A stretch of 64,000 nucleotides of DNA from contig WSQC01000023.1 of NCBI GenBank assembly GCA_013248845.1, positions 620,001 through 684,000 on the forward strand. Reading direction: 5' to 3'. Of this stretch, positions 44,274 to 54,026 are shown one piece after another. Positions within the stretch are counted from its first letter, which is position 1. Every line of letters starts with the position of its first letter. The notes under the pieces are model-generated. The model was not told the DNA's origin. It searched no databases and worked only from the letters and a program-made list of their open reading frames with translations. The DNA is from Passalora sequoiae (lineage: Eukaryota; Ascomycota; Dothideomycetes; Mycosphaerellales; Mycosphaerellaceae). The position numbers and the translations under genes were made by a program.

Positions 44274-45142
44274 GACTGGTTAAAAGAAAGTGCGTGGTGG
44301 TGTCACGTAGAAAAATGGAAAGGGCGCGAGGAAGCTGACGAAGGGATTCGAGGGAGCTGGAGCTTGGGGAACCGCCATTGCGCACACAGCTGCAAGGCGG
44401 CTGGGACGCGGAGCTGCGGCCAATAATAGTTGGGCGTTATTATTGCCGAAGAAAGTGGGAAGATGCGGGCTCGAATCCCTTACCAGCTTCGGGGCGCTCA
44501 ACGTCGCTCTCGCACAATACCTTGGTGATTGTATGGCCATATCAGTAGTTTCTGTCGACAAGTTGTGCATACGCGACATTGATGAGTATCACGTACGACT
44601 CATGATGTCGTCCAGACATGATAATCGGCTTGTGACATGTTCGAGCGGTCATGTCGGCTTGCAATGCAATGACAGCTGGCAGGGAGGCAGGATTGCGACA
44701 GTCTTGGGAGCACGTGGTAGAGAAACAAATGGAAAGAATTGGCAGGCCGTCGTCGCATACAGTGCACTGACCTTGTAGCCTTTCAGTGCATTCGGTCGAG
44801 TTATGCTGCTTCGACCGAATCTGCTCGGTGAAGTTTTATGAAGGCAATACTGAAAATTGTGTTTGTGGCCACTGCTTGGAGCTCGAACGCCGACCGATGA
44901 CAAATCGCTTGGTTACCGACAACGCCAGAAGGTATCCTGCACAAAAAAGAGCAGACTGTATAGTGTAGACTGCATCGTAGCATTCCAGCAGTGGCAGCAC
45001 TTAGCAAACCGGGACATAGCACGAGAGTGGCAGCGACATAACAAAGCATACCAGAGGAGCTACTCACCTCCCCGGTAGCATACAACATTGGCTTGCTGTT
45101 CGAGCTCGCAGTGGGTCTAAAATCACACCGACTACCTCCAAC
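44274..45142. other. Intergenic with a perfect hairpin
   Basis: Shared divergent region of the acidic protein gene (minus) and the Rossmann-fold gene (plus). It holds an 8-bp inverted repeat, CAATAATA at 44421-44428 and TATTATTG at 44438-44445. Other frames have no family resemblance. Confidence 0.5.
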
Positions 45143-45921
45143 ATGCACATTCTCGTAATAGGAGCAACCGGTGATCTGATCCCATCGGCCAATTTTCTTC
45201 GACCAAGATCTAACATCAAAACCAGGCCCCACAGGCATCGCCTTCGTCGAAGAAGCACTAGCCTCCGACCACACGCTCACACTCTACGTCCGCAACCCAT
45301 CCAAGCTACCAGACGCCATAAGCAGCCACAAAAATGTGCGCACCATCAAAGGCACCTTCGAAGATGACGCTGCCATCGAGGAAGCGGTAAACTGCGGCGC
45401 GACGGTTCTGGTTTCGTTCGCGGGGCCCGTCATGGGCGCGAAGGGCGATCAGCCCGTGACGAAGTTCTATGAGACGAAACTGTTTCCCGCGATTCGCAAG
45501 CAGGCGGGGAAGGGGATTACGCGGTGTTTGATGACTACGACGCCTTCGTTCAGGGTGGCGGAGGATCAGTTTCGGGTGAAGTGGTGGTTTATGATTAAGA
45601 TGATTGAGGTGTTGGTGAGTGATGCTTACAAGGAAGTCGTGGGCATTGGGAGGGCTGTTTCTGCTGTGCCTGTGAATGAGGTTGAGTGGACGTTGTTCCG
45701 GTAAGTTTGTTCGCCGTCCGCTCTACGACTTTCTACTAACGCATAGCAGACTGCCCTTGTTGACGAATGGTGACGCCAAGCCGGTACGTGCTGGGATGAT
45801 TGATGGAGGTGCTGGAATCTTGCTTAGCAGGAAGAGTATCGCGGTCTGGATCTTACAGGAGCTGAAAGAGAGAAAATGGATTGGCAAGGCTCCTGCACTC
45901 TGTAACCCAGGGTGGATCTAA
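45143..45921 (+). CDS. NAD(P)-binding Rossmann-fold protein (NmrA/atypical SDR type)
   Basis: Exons 45143-45170, 45226-45700 and 45750-45921 (introns 55 and 49 nt with CTAAC branch sites) give 224 aa. The nucleotide-binding loop MHILVIGATGPTG is built across the first splice. Then come LTLYVRNPSKLPDAISSHKN (NADP-selecting Arg region), TIKGTFEDDAAIEEAVNCGA and VLVSFAGPVMGAKGDQP. The C-terminal part has VEWTLFRLPLLTNGDAKP and SRKSIAVWILQELKERKWIG. This is the layout of NAD(P)-binding proteins close to flavin reductase/NmrA. Substrate unknown. It converges on the next gene with 25 bp between the stops. Confidence 0.87.
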
Positions 45922-45946
45922 TTCGATTGCTACACTGCAATACTCT

Positions 45947-46764
45947 TCACTTCAGACCTCCTGATAACAATATACTTTGACCAGTCATATACCCCGTACG
46001 GCACAACATAGTAACCACATTCGCACACTCTTGCGTCGAGCCCGCTCTCCCAACCGGTATATTCCTAACATCACCCGGCGTCCCTTTGAGAAACTCTTCA
46101 TCGGGAATCATCCCAGTCCCAGTAATCATCGCCGGCGCCACATCATTGCACGTAATCCCATTCTTCGCCAGCTTGATAGCAAGATTCTTCGAAAGCCCTT
46201 GCACTCCCGCCTTACTCGCAGAATAATGGCATCCGTTAATCGAAGTCCCACCGGCCGCTATCGAACTGATGTAAACGATGCGGCCCCAGTTCTTCTCCTT
46301 CATATATCCCACCGCCAGCTTCGTGAGAATAAAGCTAGCACGAAGGTTCACGTTAATGGTATAGTCCCATTCCTCGATATCGATGTCCAGAATGTCAGAT
46401 GTGCGTTTGCCATAGCCAGCGTTGGCGATCAGAATGTCAGGGCCTTGGCCGTGCGAGGAGTGGATCTGTTCATAGAGATTCTTGAGGTCGTCGTCTTTGG
46501 CCATGTCGGCTTTGTGGAGGGTCACTTTACGTCCGTCGGCATCTTTGAGGAGTTCTGCGGCCAATTGGTCGACTGGCGCTTTGTTGGAGGAGTATGTCAA
46601 GGCCAATGATGCTCCTGCTGCGAAGAGGTCCCTCGCACAAGCAGCGCCTATGCTAAGATCGGATGCATGAGCACAGTCCCTATGCCGTGTTCTGGTGATA
46701 CTTGCCCACCTGAAGCTCCTGTGATGAGAGCTAGCTTTCCCTTGATTTCGTTATCGATCGGCAT
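45947..46764 (-). CDS. Short-chain dehydrogenase/reductase
   Basis: Classical SDR oxidoreductase, 254 aa. Exons 46706-46764 and 45947-46652. With a 53-nt intron starting GCAAGT and ending TTAG the joined protein reads ITGASGGIGAACARD, the perfect family TGxxxGxG cofactor loop. A GT donor 4 nt upstream would give ITGASGAACARD and lose two residues of the loop, so the GC-AG form is preferred. Further motifs: LIANAGYG (NAG), WDYTINVNLRASF, IVYISSIAAGG with catalytic Ser, and YSASKAGVQGLSKNLAIKLA with YxxxK. The C-terminus TGQSILLSGGLK is typical of the family. Cofactor and substrate cannot be told; fungal 3-oxoacyl-reductase-like SDRs are the nearest type. Confidence 0.9.
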
Positions 46765-47068
46765 TATTTGAGACAGTAGACACGGTCGAAGTAATGGAAC
46801 AAGAGAGATGACGCAGTTGGTATGAGAAAGTCCATCTACTTCGGTGGAAGTCACACCGATATCGCGATAGTTGGAGTGGAGGCAAAGAAGGAGCAGCATC
46901 GATAGCCGAGAATCTGCCCTACACCCGATGCGGAAACCGACCAAGGCAGTGTCTGGTACTGTTGCGCACACTCGTGATCATCAATGCTCATATAGCGTAG
47001 ATAACAGAAGACACAAATCACTTGAGTTACTCTTGTATCACCGGCTACCTGATCCCGTACCGTCAACA
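46765..47068. other. Intergenic
   Basis: Promoter side of the SDR gene and 3' flank of the MFS gene. Nothing seen. Confidence 0.55.
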
Positions 47069-48725
47069 TCAGTCGTTATTCCCAGTAGCCACACCCCAAA
47101 AGTAAGCCACCCACGCACCAAGTATAAGCACCATCAGCGTCACGAAGAAACACAGACTAATCCTCCTATTCCACTCAGCTTTTGCGCCACTCTCATACTC
47201 CTCTCGCTGCCCATTGATGGCATCACCATTCCGGAGTCGCTGCTTCTTAGTCCATTGCAGTCTCCGAAGGTCCGCAGTGAAGAAGCTCAAAGCCAGTAGT
47301 GCGCCCGATATTAACACCGCACCAGACGCCAGAATCACATATACGATCACTACATGATTGTACGAATTATGATCGTTATCTTGTATAACACCAGTGATGA
47401 TCCTGACAATGATGCTCATAGAGTTGTTGACGGCGATTTTGACAGCGTATGCCGCGCCGAATGTGTCCTGATACCAAATTGAGGTCCTGATACCATCGAT
47501 GATAGTGGTCGGTCCAAGACTGGAGGCGAACGCATAGATCCCGAAACTTGCTGCTGTTCCCGCGATGTCTGGTCCAAATGCCGCAAGCGACATGGCAGTG
47601 AAGCATCCGATTCCACAAACAAAGATGACAGACAAGCGGTTTCCAAACAGATCGATGAACACTCCAAGGCAAGGGACAAGGAAGAAACCAAGGTATTTTG
47701 AAGTGGCCGAGTACCATCCCGCCTTGACACTGTCCACGTTGAATCGTTGTTCCGCCAGCTCAGTAGCGTTCTGCGAGAACACCACAGCCATAGAGGTCTG
47801 GAACGCCGAAAACAGTACAAAGCCCCAAAATGGCCAAGGAAGCTGCAGCACCTTCCTAATCTCGAACTTCTTAGTCGACTCTTTCAACTTCTCGCCAGTA
47901 GCAGGATCTGTCATATCGCCATAGTGTCGATCACAGTATTTCCTAAAGTACCAGAACACCACAGTAGCGACGTTCGTAAAGACGTTCATTAGAACAGCGG
48001 TCCAGTACACCCAACTGAAATCTCCAGTGCCCTTCGCAATAGGATTTGCGGTCGCTTGACCCACGAAGGAGCCAATTTTACCAATACCCAGCTCAAGGCC
48101 TAGGGTGACCGCGAAGCCATGCGAGGGTGCAAACCAGGAGCTGAAGATCCTATACTGCGCGACTTGAGTGGCGATGTCGCCGAGCGATTGGATGACGATG
48201 CCGCCGATCATGATCTTATAGCTACGGACTGTAGTTGCGGCCGCGATGATAATGGATCCGAGAGAATAGATGATATTGCCCCAGACCATGGCTCCAGCAC
48301 CACCGATACGATCGGTTACAAGTCCAGTGACCAGGATGAGAGCAGTCACCATGAAATCTTGCGAGGCTTCGAGTACGGCGTACTGAGCGTTGTTGATGTC
48401 AAGTTTCTGACCATGTTGCCATTAGTCCGGCGTTTATTCATCAGACCGTCCTTTTGCACACACGTACCTTCTTTAATGTGCTCTTCATGGCTCCTGTAAC
48501 ACCACTGCTCCAATGTGACCCGAAGCCGATCAACGATACGATGAGCACTGAAATCAGCTTCATGCTAAGCGGCACGTTGATTGAACGACCGCTGGAACTG
48601 CGCTCGCTTCGCAGGGAGTGAACATCTTCCGACACTGGCCTGGCGGCAACAGCTGCCTCCTTGTCCGGTGGCAGCTGTGCCAGAGCGTCCTTGAGCGAGA
48701 TTTCTCGTACGGTGCTAGACTCCAT
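47069..48725 (-). CDS. MFS transporter
   Basis: Exons 48468-48725 and 47069-48406 (61-nt intron GTACGT..CAG, phase 0) give 531 aa with about 12 membrane spans. An 80-residue polar N-terminus precedes the first span (LSMKLISVLIVSLIGFGSHW). Then come LDINNAQYAVLEASQDFMVT, ALILVTGLVTDRIGGAGAMV (motif-A-like DRIGG), GDIATQVAQYRIFSSWF, and a large middle loop (PATGEKLKESTKKFEIRKVL). The second half includes GWYSATSKYLGFFLVPCLGV and FIDLFGNRLSVIFVCGIGCF (second DLFGNR motif). The N-terminal domain motifs match a fungal MFS group related to eukaryotic MFSD1-like carriers; substrate unknown. The upstream frame before ATG 48725 has no ATG. Confidence 0.9.
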
Positions 48726-49150
48726 TGTGGCACAAAATTCCGCTGGCGTCAAGATATGGCTCGAGGTCTAGTCACGACTGAAAGTTTTTGATGGCAGCCA
48801 CGGGAGCTCGTCAGCAACCTCTATGGCCATCCCAGAGCATCTTATCTGATCTTGAGATCAACTTAAGAGCTTATAAGCGGGTGACATGCAGCGATGTCGG
48901 CAGAACACCGCCTGAACATTCTCTCAGCCGGCCGTGTGGTCCAGAACAGACGAAGCGAACAGGCCAGGAAGAACCGTTTAGCGCATTGACGATGATCAAT
49001 ACATGCCGAAGTATTACCAAATTCGCAGATATGGGTCTAGACTGGACGCATATGGCAGGGATATATGCGAACTCGATCAAGACAGTGTGACTCAGACTCT
49101 GACATGCTCTCAGATTTGAGAGCAAGGTAGGCTTCTTGCGATGTGCATGC
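48726..49150. other. Intergenic
   Basis: Promoter side of the MFS gene and 3' flank of the arylsulfotransferase gene. Nothing seen. Confidence 0.55.
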
Positions 49151-51161
49151 TCAATGGAGGTCGTTGCTGCTAAGCTCCATCACACCAACCGGCAGAGGCT
49201 CGTACGATCTCACTCTCCGCTTCTGCACGCGTTTCATGAAACGCTGCCACATGCTAGCATTCCCAGACACATCTTCTTCATATGCCGACATCCTCTGGAG
49301 TCGCCACTGTCGAATTGGGTTAGTTCTTGCTGACCCTACGAAGAACATTAAGGCGATCAGCAGCAGGACCAGCCCGAGTCCCAACAATGCTCCGAGATCA
49401 TGCAGCTGAACTTCCTTCCTCAGGGCGTATGCTGCTTTGAGTGCTGCGCTGCCCGCGGACTCGTCGAGATCTTCGAGAACATCCGCCACATCCTCTGGAT
49501 GGACTGTAGCAAAAGACTCAATGTTGATCACGTTCGAGCTTGCTAGTTCATGCTTATCGATGTCCAGAGCCACGAGCCGAACGTACCGCCGTAGTGCCAG
49601 CTCTTCTTTCAGCAAGATCTCAGTCTCAAAGCCAGTCTTCGGGACCTCCAATACGATGCCAAACCCCTCACTTTCGTCGAAGGAGTCTTGCAGAGACCAG
49701 CTTCGCACTTCCGTTGAGCCGAGCCAGGAGACAAACATAGTCCTACCATCGAGCACGGTACTGGGAGGCGTGGTGGGGAGTCCAGTCCAGTTGAATTTGA
49801 GGTTGCGATAACTCTGCACATCGCCCGAGCTGAACCTAGACGATGGCTGAAGATACATATCGCAAAGTAGAGTGCCGTCGGAAGAGAACTCAGCAAGTGC
49901 ACCAGTATAGCCATACCCGAGCAAAACATTGCCGTTCGCCTGTGTTTGGTATGATCCCTGCGAGAAGGCGAAGATTTTCTCTGGATGGACGTAGGTCATG
50001 TTGGTTTTTGCCGTCATCTTGTCGGTGTCAATCTCGATCCTGCGGCCCTTCGATACGTGCTCCAGCTCATCTTGCCAATCCGCTCGGTTGTCAAAGAAAG
50101 TGACGAATCGTTGCTCAACGTCCCAGTGCGCATCGTGCTGTCCCACAAACGTGGTCGCGTCGCCGTTGGACAAGTCCTCGAACTGATTTGCCTTGCCTCC
50201 AAGCTTCCACAATACATTGCCCGTCTTTCTATCCACGTATGCAATGCATCGCATATGGCGCAAGGACACTAGGTAATTGCCAACGCTGTCTTTATCGACC
50301 ATGTTGATATGTAGCATGTCCCAAGGTTCTTTCTCTGTGGCAGTTCTATGCGATATGTACGACTCAGTCTGGTCAAAGTGTTCAGAGGCACGCCACTGGA
50401 AGATGACTTCTCCCGTCTCAAGATCAAACTCCTGGAACAAGCAATCCCACATCCAGTGCTCGAATCGTGATGGCCTTCCAAGGACACCGGCCAAATCTGT
50501 GGGAACCTTTTCGTAGATTGTAAGCAGGGCAGTACCATCAGACGTGATGCTGAAAGAGTGGAGGTCCGCGCCAAGACCATTCATGGCTGAGATGTTCCGG
50601 ACTAGATTGTAGTGCTTGTCGTACTTTGTTCTCAAGTCAGTCGCATCGCACCACTGCACAGTAGACGTGCTATCTCACCATGTAGTAGTACCCGTCTCCA
50701 TGGCCGCCGTTGTTGTTTCCGGCCCAGAAAGTTAGATACTGATCGCCTTTGTATGTTACGACCTGAAAGTTGTAAACCTGACCTAAATCTGCGTTTGGTG
50801 TCCAGATCAGGCTTCCACTTGCATCGTATATGACCGCAGTGGCTTCTTCTACGATCTCGCCTCGAGGAGTGACGAAGATGTGAGAGCCATCATCACAATT
50901 CGTGAAGGGGCGCATCATGTTGACCCGAGGCACTGTAACCGTGCTGGATTTGAACTTCTGGACGACAAAGCGTCCATATGCCGCATCGTTGAAGTCATGG
51001 TCGTGTAGGAATACTTCTCCAGGTGGTGGTTCCTTCCACGAGTACAATGGTGATGTCGGAGGCCGAGAGATGACTGGTGGTGGAGAGGCGTGACCACTGG
51101 CCAGAAGGAGCGAAAAGGTGACGGCAAGCGATACAAGACGCGTTGGCGAAGAGTAGTGCAT
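49151..51161 (-). CDS. Arylsulfotransferase (ASST)-family membrane protein
   Basis: Exons 50679-51161 and 49151-50623 (55-nt intron GTGAGA..AAG, branch CTGAC) give 651 aa. Signal peptide RLVSLAVTFSLLLASGHA. The six-bladed ASST beta-propeller follows: TSPLYSWKEPPPGEVFLHDH, YLTFWAGNNNGGHGDGYYYM, HYNLVRNISAMNGLGADLHS, LFQEFDLETGEVIFQWRASE, WDMLHINMVDKDSVGNYLVS, VGQHDAHWDVEQRFVTFFDN. The His residues in LHINMV and GQHDAHW stand where ASST active-site His lie. A membrane span (LGALLGLGLVLLLIALMFFV) and a basic cytosolic tail end the protein, which would anchor the propeller outside or in the lumen. The AAG acceptor is weak but keeps the family joint YYYM-YDKHYNL. Fungal ASST substrates are unknown. 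Confidence 0.87.
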
Positions 51162-52108
51162 CCAAGCTCTTATACATGCCTATACGAGAAGTATAGACGG
51201 TGAAACAAATACCAAGCGACAAGGAAGGCGCGATGCTTGGCGGCAGGCGCCATAATGTATAGGAACATCGACCTCACCTACGCGTCCCTCCGTCCACCAG
51301 CACCTGTGCTAAAGCGGATTGTGGATGATATGTGTGCGCCATAGACGGGACAGGGGCCATATGTGAAATAGAGTAGGACGCGTGGCTCGGTATCGAGGAG
51401 CACAGGTGGGCAGCATTGGTGAAGATTCTGCTGGCGAGCTCGGTTCGTGTGGACATCCATCGTGCATGTGTTTCCATCTTCTCAATCGTCCTCCATTGCG
51501 CAGAGATACGCCACAGTTAGTGCTGTCGTCATGATTCAAGTATTGATAACAACTTGGAAGAAGACACGAGGGTCGCGTGTGAGACTGAGTGGGCAACAAG
51601 ATTGTGCTCGCACGCGAGGTGCAGCTGTGTGCTACGCTAGAATTGCCGTTCCATCCGCGACTGCCTCCTCATCAAACCTGCATTGCGTACGCAGGAACGC
51701 CTGATAATCCGATGAGGTCTGGTACCGATGTCCTCAAGTAGGGTGGAAGATGACATGACCACTTCACCATAGTTGTTGATCAGAAGGACTCGTTGCGAAG
51801 AGGTTGACGTTTCAGACAAGCAAAAAGACAAGCTGTTTTGTTGCCGGCGTCCAACCGTTAGCCTCAAGGAACAAACGATCCAATCTTCATCGATAGCGAC
51901 TTCACGGGCCAGAATGGGGATCAATCTTGCAGGGAACGATGCACTATTGACTTATCTTTATAGTACCCACCATGGCCGTTCTATTAGCGTGAAGTGCACT
52001 CGGGATGAATACTCGAACGATGGTCGAAAAATCGTCTGAGTTGAATGACATTTGACAGCACATAGCACAGGAAACATATTACTTCCAACACCAGAACTGC
52101 CATACATC
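51162..52108. other. Intergenic, 0.95 kb
   Basis: Promoters of the ASST gene (minus) and NTF2-like gene (plus). A 95-codon minus frame at 51637-51924 has protein-like composition but no family signal; not called. Confidence 0.45.
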
Positions 52109-52585
52109 ATGTCTTCCACTTCCAAACAGGCGAACACCCGCCTGGAGACCTCAGCCACAACTCAAGAACACCGCCAAGAGCTCGAACGTCTCTCCAAAGC
52201 ATGTCTCTCAGCGTGGAACGACCGCGACTTCGACCTCGACATGACAGAAGACCGGAAAGAGTTCCGCGAGCGCATACATCCCCAATTCGAAGCCCACATC
52301 GAGAACTACCCTACCCATGCCTTGACCTGGGACGATCTCAACAAGCTATGGCGAGACTTTCTCTTCGCAGAGCCAGACTGCAATTTCGAGCTCATCACCA
52401 TGAGCACCGATGTGAATGTAAATGGCACTGCCGCTGTGTTGTACGTCGAGATGGCAGTGACGGGCGTGCAGAATGTCAACTTGATCAGATTCCTCGAGAT
52501 GAAGTGGCGGGTCGTGCGAGGGACCTGGATGTATTACCATTGCACGACCATGGGAGGGACCCGTGCGAACAATGGCTTGATCTGA
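52109..52585 (+). CDS. NTF2-like (SnoaL-type) fold protein
   Basis: 158 aa from ATG 52109, single exon. A Ser/Thr-rich lead is followed by a cone-shaped NTF2-like layout: LSKACLSAWNDRDFDLDMTE, FRERIHPQFEAHIENYPTHA, LNKLWRDFLFAEPDCNFELI, VNGTAAVLYVEMAVTGVQNV, FLEMKWRVVRGTWMYYHCTT. The last strand ending Trp-(x)-Tyr-Tyr is typical. Proteins of this group are often small ligand-binding or cyclase-like domains; catalytic residues cannot be assigned. No signal peptide. Upstream sequence in frame has no ATG. Confidence 0.7.
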   Translation: MSSTSKQANTRLETSATTQEHRQELERLSKACLSAWNDRDFDLDMTEDRKEFRERIHPQFEAHIENYPTHALTWDDLNKLWRDFLFAEPDCNFELITMSTDVNVNGTAAVLYVEMAVTGVQNVNLIRFLEMKWRVVRGTWMYYHCTTMGGTRANNGLI

Positions 52586-53093
52586 AACGAACACGCCTGT
52601 TTTCGGCCATCGCTGCACCACAGTGTACGATGACTCCAAGGTGAGTGTGACGAGGCACTCTCCAGTTCGGGAGAAAACTCTCAGATGTTACCTGCGACCA
52701 TGAACATGGACGTACGCGTCCAATCACGGCTGTTTCTGGGCTGTGCTCTCGGTAAAGAGTGAACTTTCCATGATTGAAGCCGAAGCTCAAGCTCGATCCT
52801 TTGGCCCACCAGCCGTACCTGCATATGGAACTCTCGCGAGCTACGACTCCTCCGTCTTCCAGCATACCAGATCCAGCCACTTGGCCATAATCCTCTGTGG
52901 TAAACGCAGGCGTTCGCGACAGCACGCTATCGAGGCTTCCGCAAGGCACATACCTATACATCCACATATCTACCTTGCTATCTCAGTTCCCACCACCACC
53001 ACCATCCTACTAACAATCTCAAACCATCCAATCACAAAAGTCCAACTCCCCAAGAAAGAACTCGCCGCCGCCACCATCACCACCACCACCACA
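52586..53093. other. Intergenic with CAC/ACC repeats
   Basis: Upstream region of the GST-like gene. Runs of CCACCA/CACCAC occur at 52988-53004 and 53070-53093, ending at the ATG. Short frames only. Confidence 0.5.
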
Positions 53094-53904
53094 ATGTCCT
53101 CTCAAGACCCTCAAACCATCACCCTCTACGACCTCCCAACCAAAAACCCCGCCCACGGCTGCTGGTCCCCCAACGTCTGGAAAACCCGCCTGACCCTAAA
53201 CTACAAAAACCTCCCCTACACCACAACCTGGCTGCCACACCCCAAAATAACCCCAACCCTCTCCGCCCTCGACATTTCCCCAAACCCCTCCGGCAGCGCA
53301 TACACACTCCCCACCATCACGCTCCCGGACGGCAAACACATCATGGACAGTGCCGCCATCGCGCTAGAGCTGGAGAGACGTTATCCAGAGCCGAGCTTGC
53401 GACTAGAAGAAGGCACGCACGACCGCGTCATGCCACTGATGGCGGGGATCATGCCATTGTTGCCGGTTTTGTACGAGGGAATTCGGGAGGAGGTGATTTT
53501 GGAGGAGACTGTGGAGGGGTGGGTTCGGGGGAAGGAAGAGCAGAGGGGTGTGAGGTGGGAGGAGTGGATGAGGGAGGAAGGGGGTGAGAAAGCTTGGAGT
53601 GCGGCTGCGCCTGGTGAGTCGAATTTGATATTGACTTGAGCGTATTGAGTGATGACAGTTGTTGACGCTGAGTGTGTTAGGGTTGGTGGCGATGTCGAAG
53701 TTCTTGGAGGAGAGTAAGAGGGATGAGGGGCCGTTTATTCTTGGTAGTGAAGTTTCTTACGGGGATTTTGTGCTGGCCAGCTTGATGGAGAGTTGTAAGA
53801 GGATTCGGGAGGATATCTTTGAGAGGATCTGTGAGTCCTGTAAGGGTGTGAGGACTTTGCATGGAGCGTGTGTACGTGCTGGATGGTTCGAGAAGGATCG
53901 GTGA
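53094..53904 (+). CDS. Glutathione S-transferase-like protein
   Basis: Exons 53094-53613 and 53681-53904 (67-nt intron GTGAGT..TAG) give 247 aa. The N-terminal thioredoxin-like part starts ITLYDLPTKNPAHGCWSPNV and WKTRLTLNYKNLPYTTTWLP, with the SerProNVWK segment where GSTs bind glutathione, followed by LPTITLPDGKHIMDSAAIAL (the cis-Pro and Asp-Ser of the glutathione site). A helical C-terminal domain includes MPLLPVLYEGIREEVILEET, AMSKFLEESKRDEGPFILGS and SYGDFVLASLMESCKRIRED, typical of GST-C (N-capping box S-x-x-D). Codon and base use are markedly C-rich in the first 250 bases. Substrate unknown; fungal GST-like proteins of this type are often uncharacterised. Confidence 0.87.
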
Positions 53905-54026
53905 AGCGTAGATCAGGAGGTATGCTGGCATGGCCCAGTGTGTATTGCTGCATCAAATGGAACTGCGGCTCTCAGACAATTGATTCTGCACGCTGACATC
54001 GTTTCGTACAGCCACGACAGAGCATT

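Noticed and set aside
44461..44480. GCGGGCTCGAATCCCTT looks like a tRNA T-arm
   Set aside because: The loop is CTCGAAT rather than TTCRANY, the outer stem pairs fail, and no anticodon arm or acceptor strand fits upstream on either strand.
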